The notes under the pieces were generated by a model. It saw only the letters and a list, made by a program, of their open reading frames with translations. It was not told the origin of the DNA and made no database searches. This document shows, one piece after another, positions 6,154 to 6,217 of a stretch of DNA of 6,217 bases (positions are counted from its first letter, which is position 1; each line of letters opens with the position of its first letter). Source of the DNA: Xanthobacteraceae bacterium (GTDB lineage Bacteria; Pseudomonadota; Alphaproteobacteria; Rhizobiales; Xanthobacteraceae); NCBI GenBank assembly GCA_030043175.1, contig JASHYD010000290.1:1-6217 (forward strand), given 5' to 3'. A program made the position numbers and the translations under genes.

Positions 6154-6217
6154 GTGACCCACCGCTTCAGCTTTCGGCCGGAGCCGGTGCTAGACCCGAC
6201 CAAAACCGCGACCGTCA
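6154..6217 (+). CDS. Start of an unidentified gene downstream of boxB (3' end outside window)
   Basis: From GTG 6154 a frame runs to the right edge. It opens VTHRFSFRPEPVLD and continues PTKTATV, with nearly all third positions G or C, as in the real genes here. It begins 13 bp after the boxB stop, which fits operon linkage. The start is uncertain: GGAG directly abuts the GTG instead of lying 5-8 bases away, and a TTG at 6130 is in the same frame. The opening is not that of BoxA, which begins near a ferredoxin-like cysteine cluster. The phrase LDPTKTA resembles the lead-in to the first strand of isochorismatase-like cysteine hydrolases, but about 21 residues are too few to decide. Confidence 0.35.
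   Translation, partial: MTHRFSFRPEPVLDPTKTATV

Overview
The window reads as high-GC alphaproteobacterial DNA, most likely Rhizobiales (Bradyrhizobium/Rhodopseudomonas/Xanthobacteraceae type). This is inferred from the strong G/C third-position bias, the gene content and a rhizobial-style palindrome (CCCCGCAAGCGGGG); species cannot be told from the sequence. All genes lie on the + strand. The central theme is the aerobic 'box' route of benzoate degradation, in which benzoyl-CoA is epoxidised and its ring is then opened by hydrolysis.

Layout. Positions 2-475 hold the 3' end of a DHA2-type MFS exporter that enters from the left. Positions 556-1989 hold the collapsed remains of a branched-chain-amino-acid-type (Liv) ABC transporter operon: a nearly full-length livH with three small frame disruptions, the first ~101 codons of livM, and the last 75 codons of livF. 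The rest of livM, all of livG and most of livF are missing. By chance the reading frame stays open across all of these lesions, so the region looks like one 477-codon gene but is best read as a pseudogene. Positions 1994-2782 encode an alpha/beta hydrolase of the kind that accompanies box genes. Positions 2897-4666 are boxC (benzoyl-CoA-dihydrodiol lyase) and 4695-6140 are boxB (benzoyl-CoA 2,3-epoxidase oxygenase subunit), each behind a strong Shine-Dalgarno. A new reading frame that is not recognisably boxA starts after boxB and runs off the right edge.

How they work together. BoxB, with the reductase BoxA (not in the window), converts benzoyl-CoA to its 2,3-epoxide. BoxC then opens the ring hydrolytically to 3,4-dehydroadipyl-CoA semialdehyde and formate. 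The hydrolase probably clears a lactone or thioester side product (inference). The Liv-type transporter would ordinarily import the aromatic acid, and its decay next to intact catabolic genes is the main biological surprise. The second is an in-frame palindromic, low-complexity insertion of about 90 bp in the linker between the two halves of BoxC. I see no wholly new system: the window is a known pathway with an eroded uptake module and a repeat-invaded enzyme.
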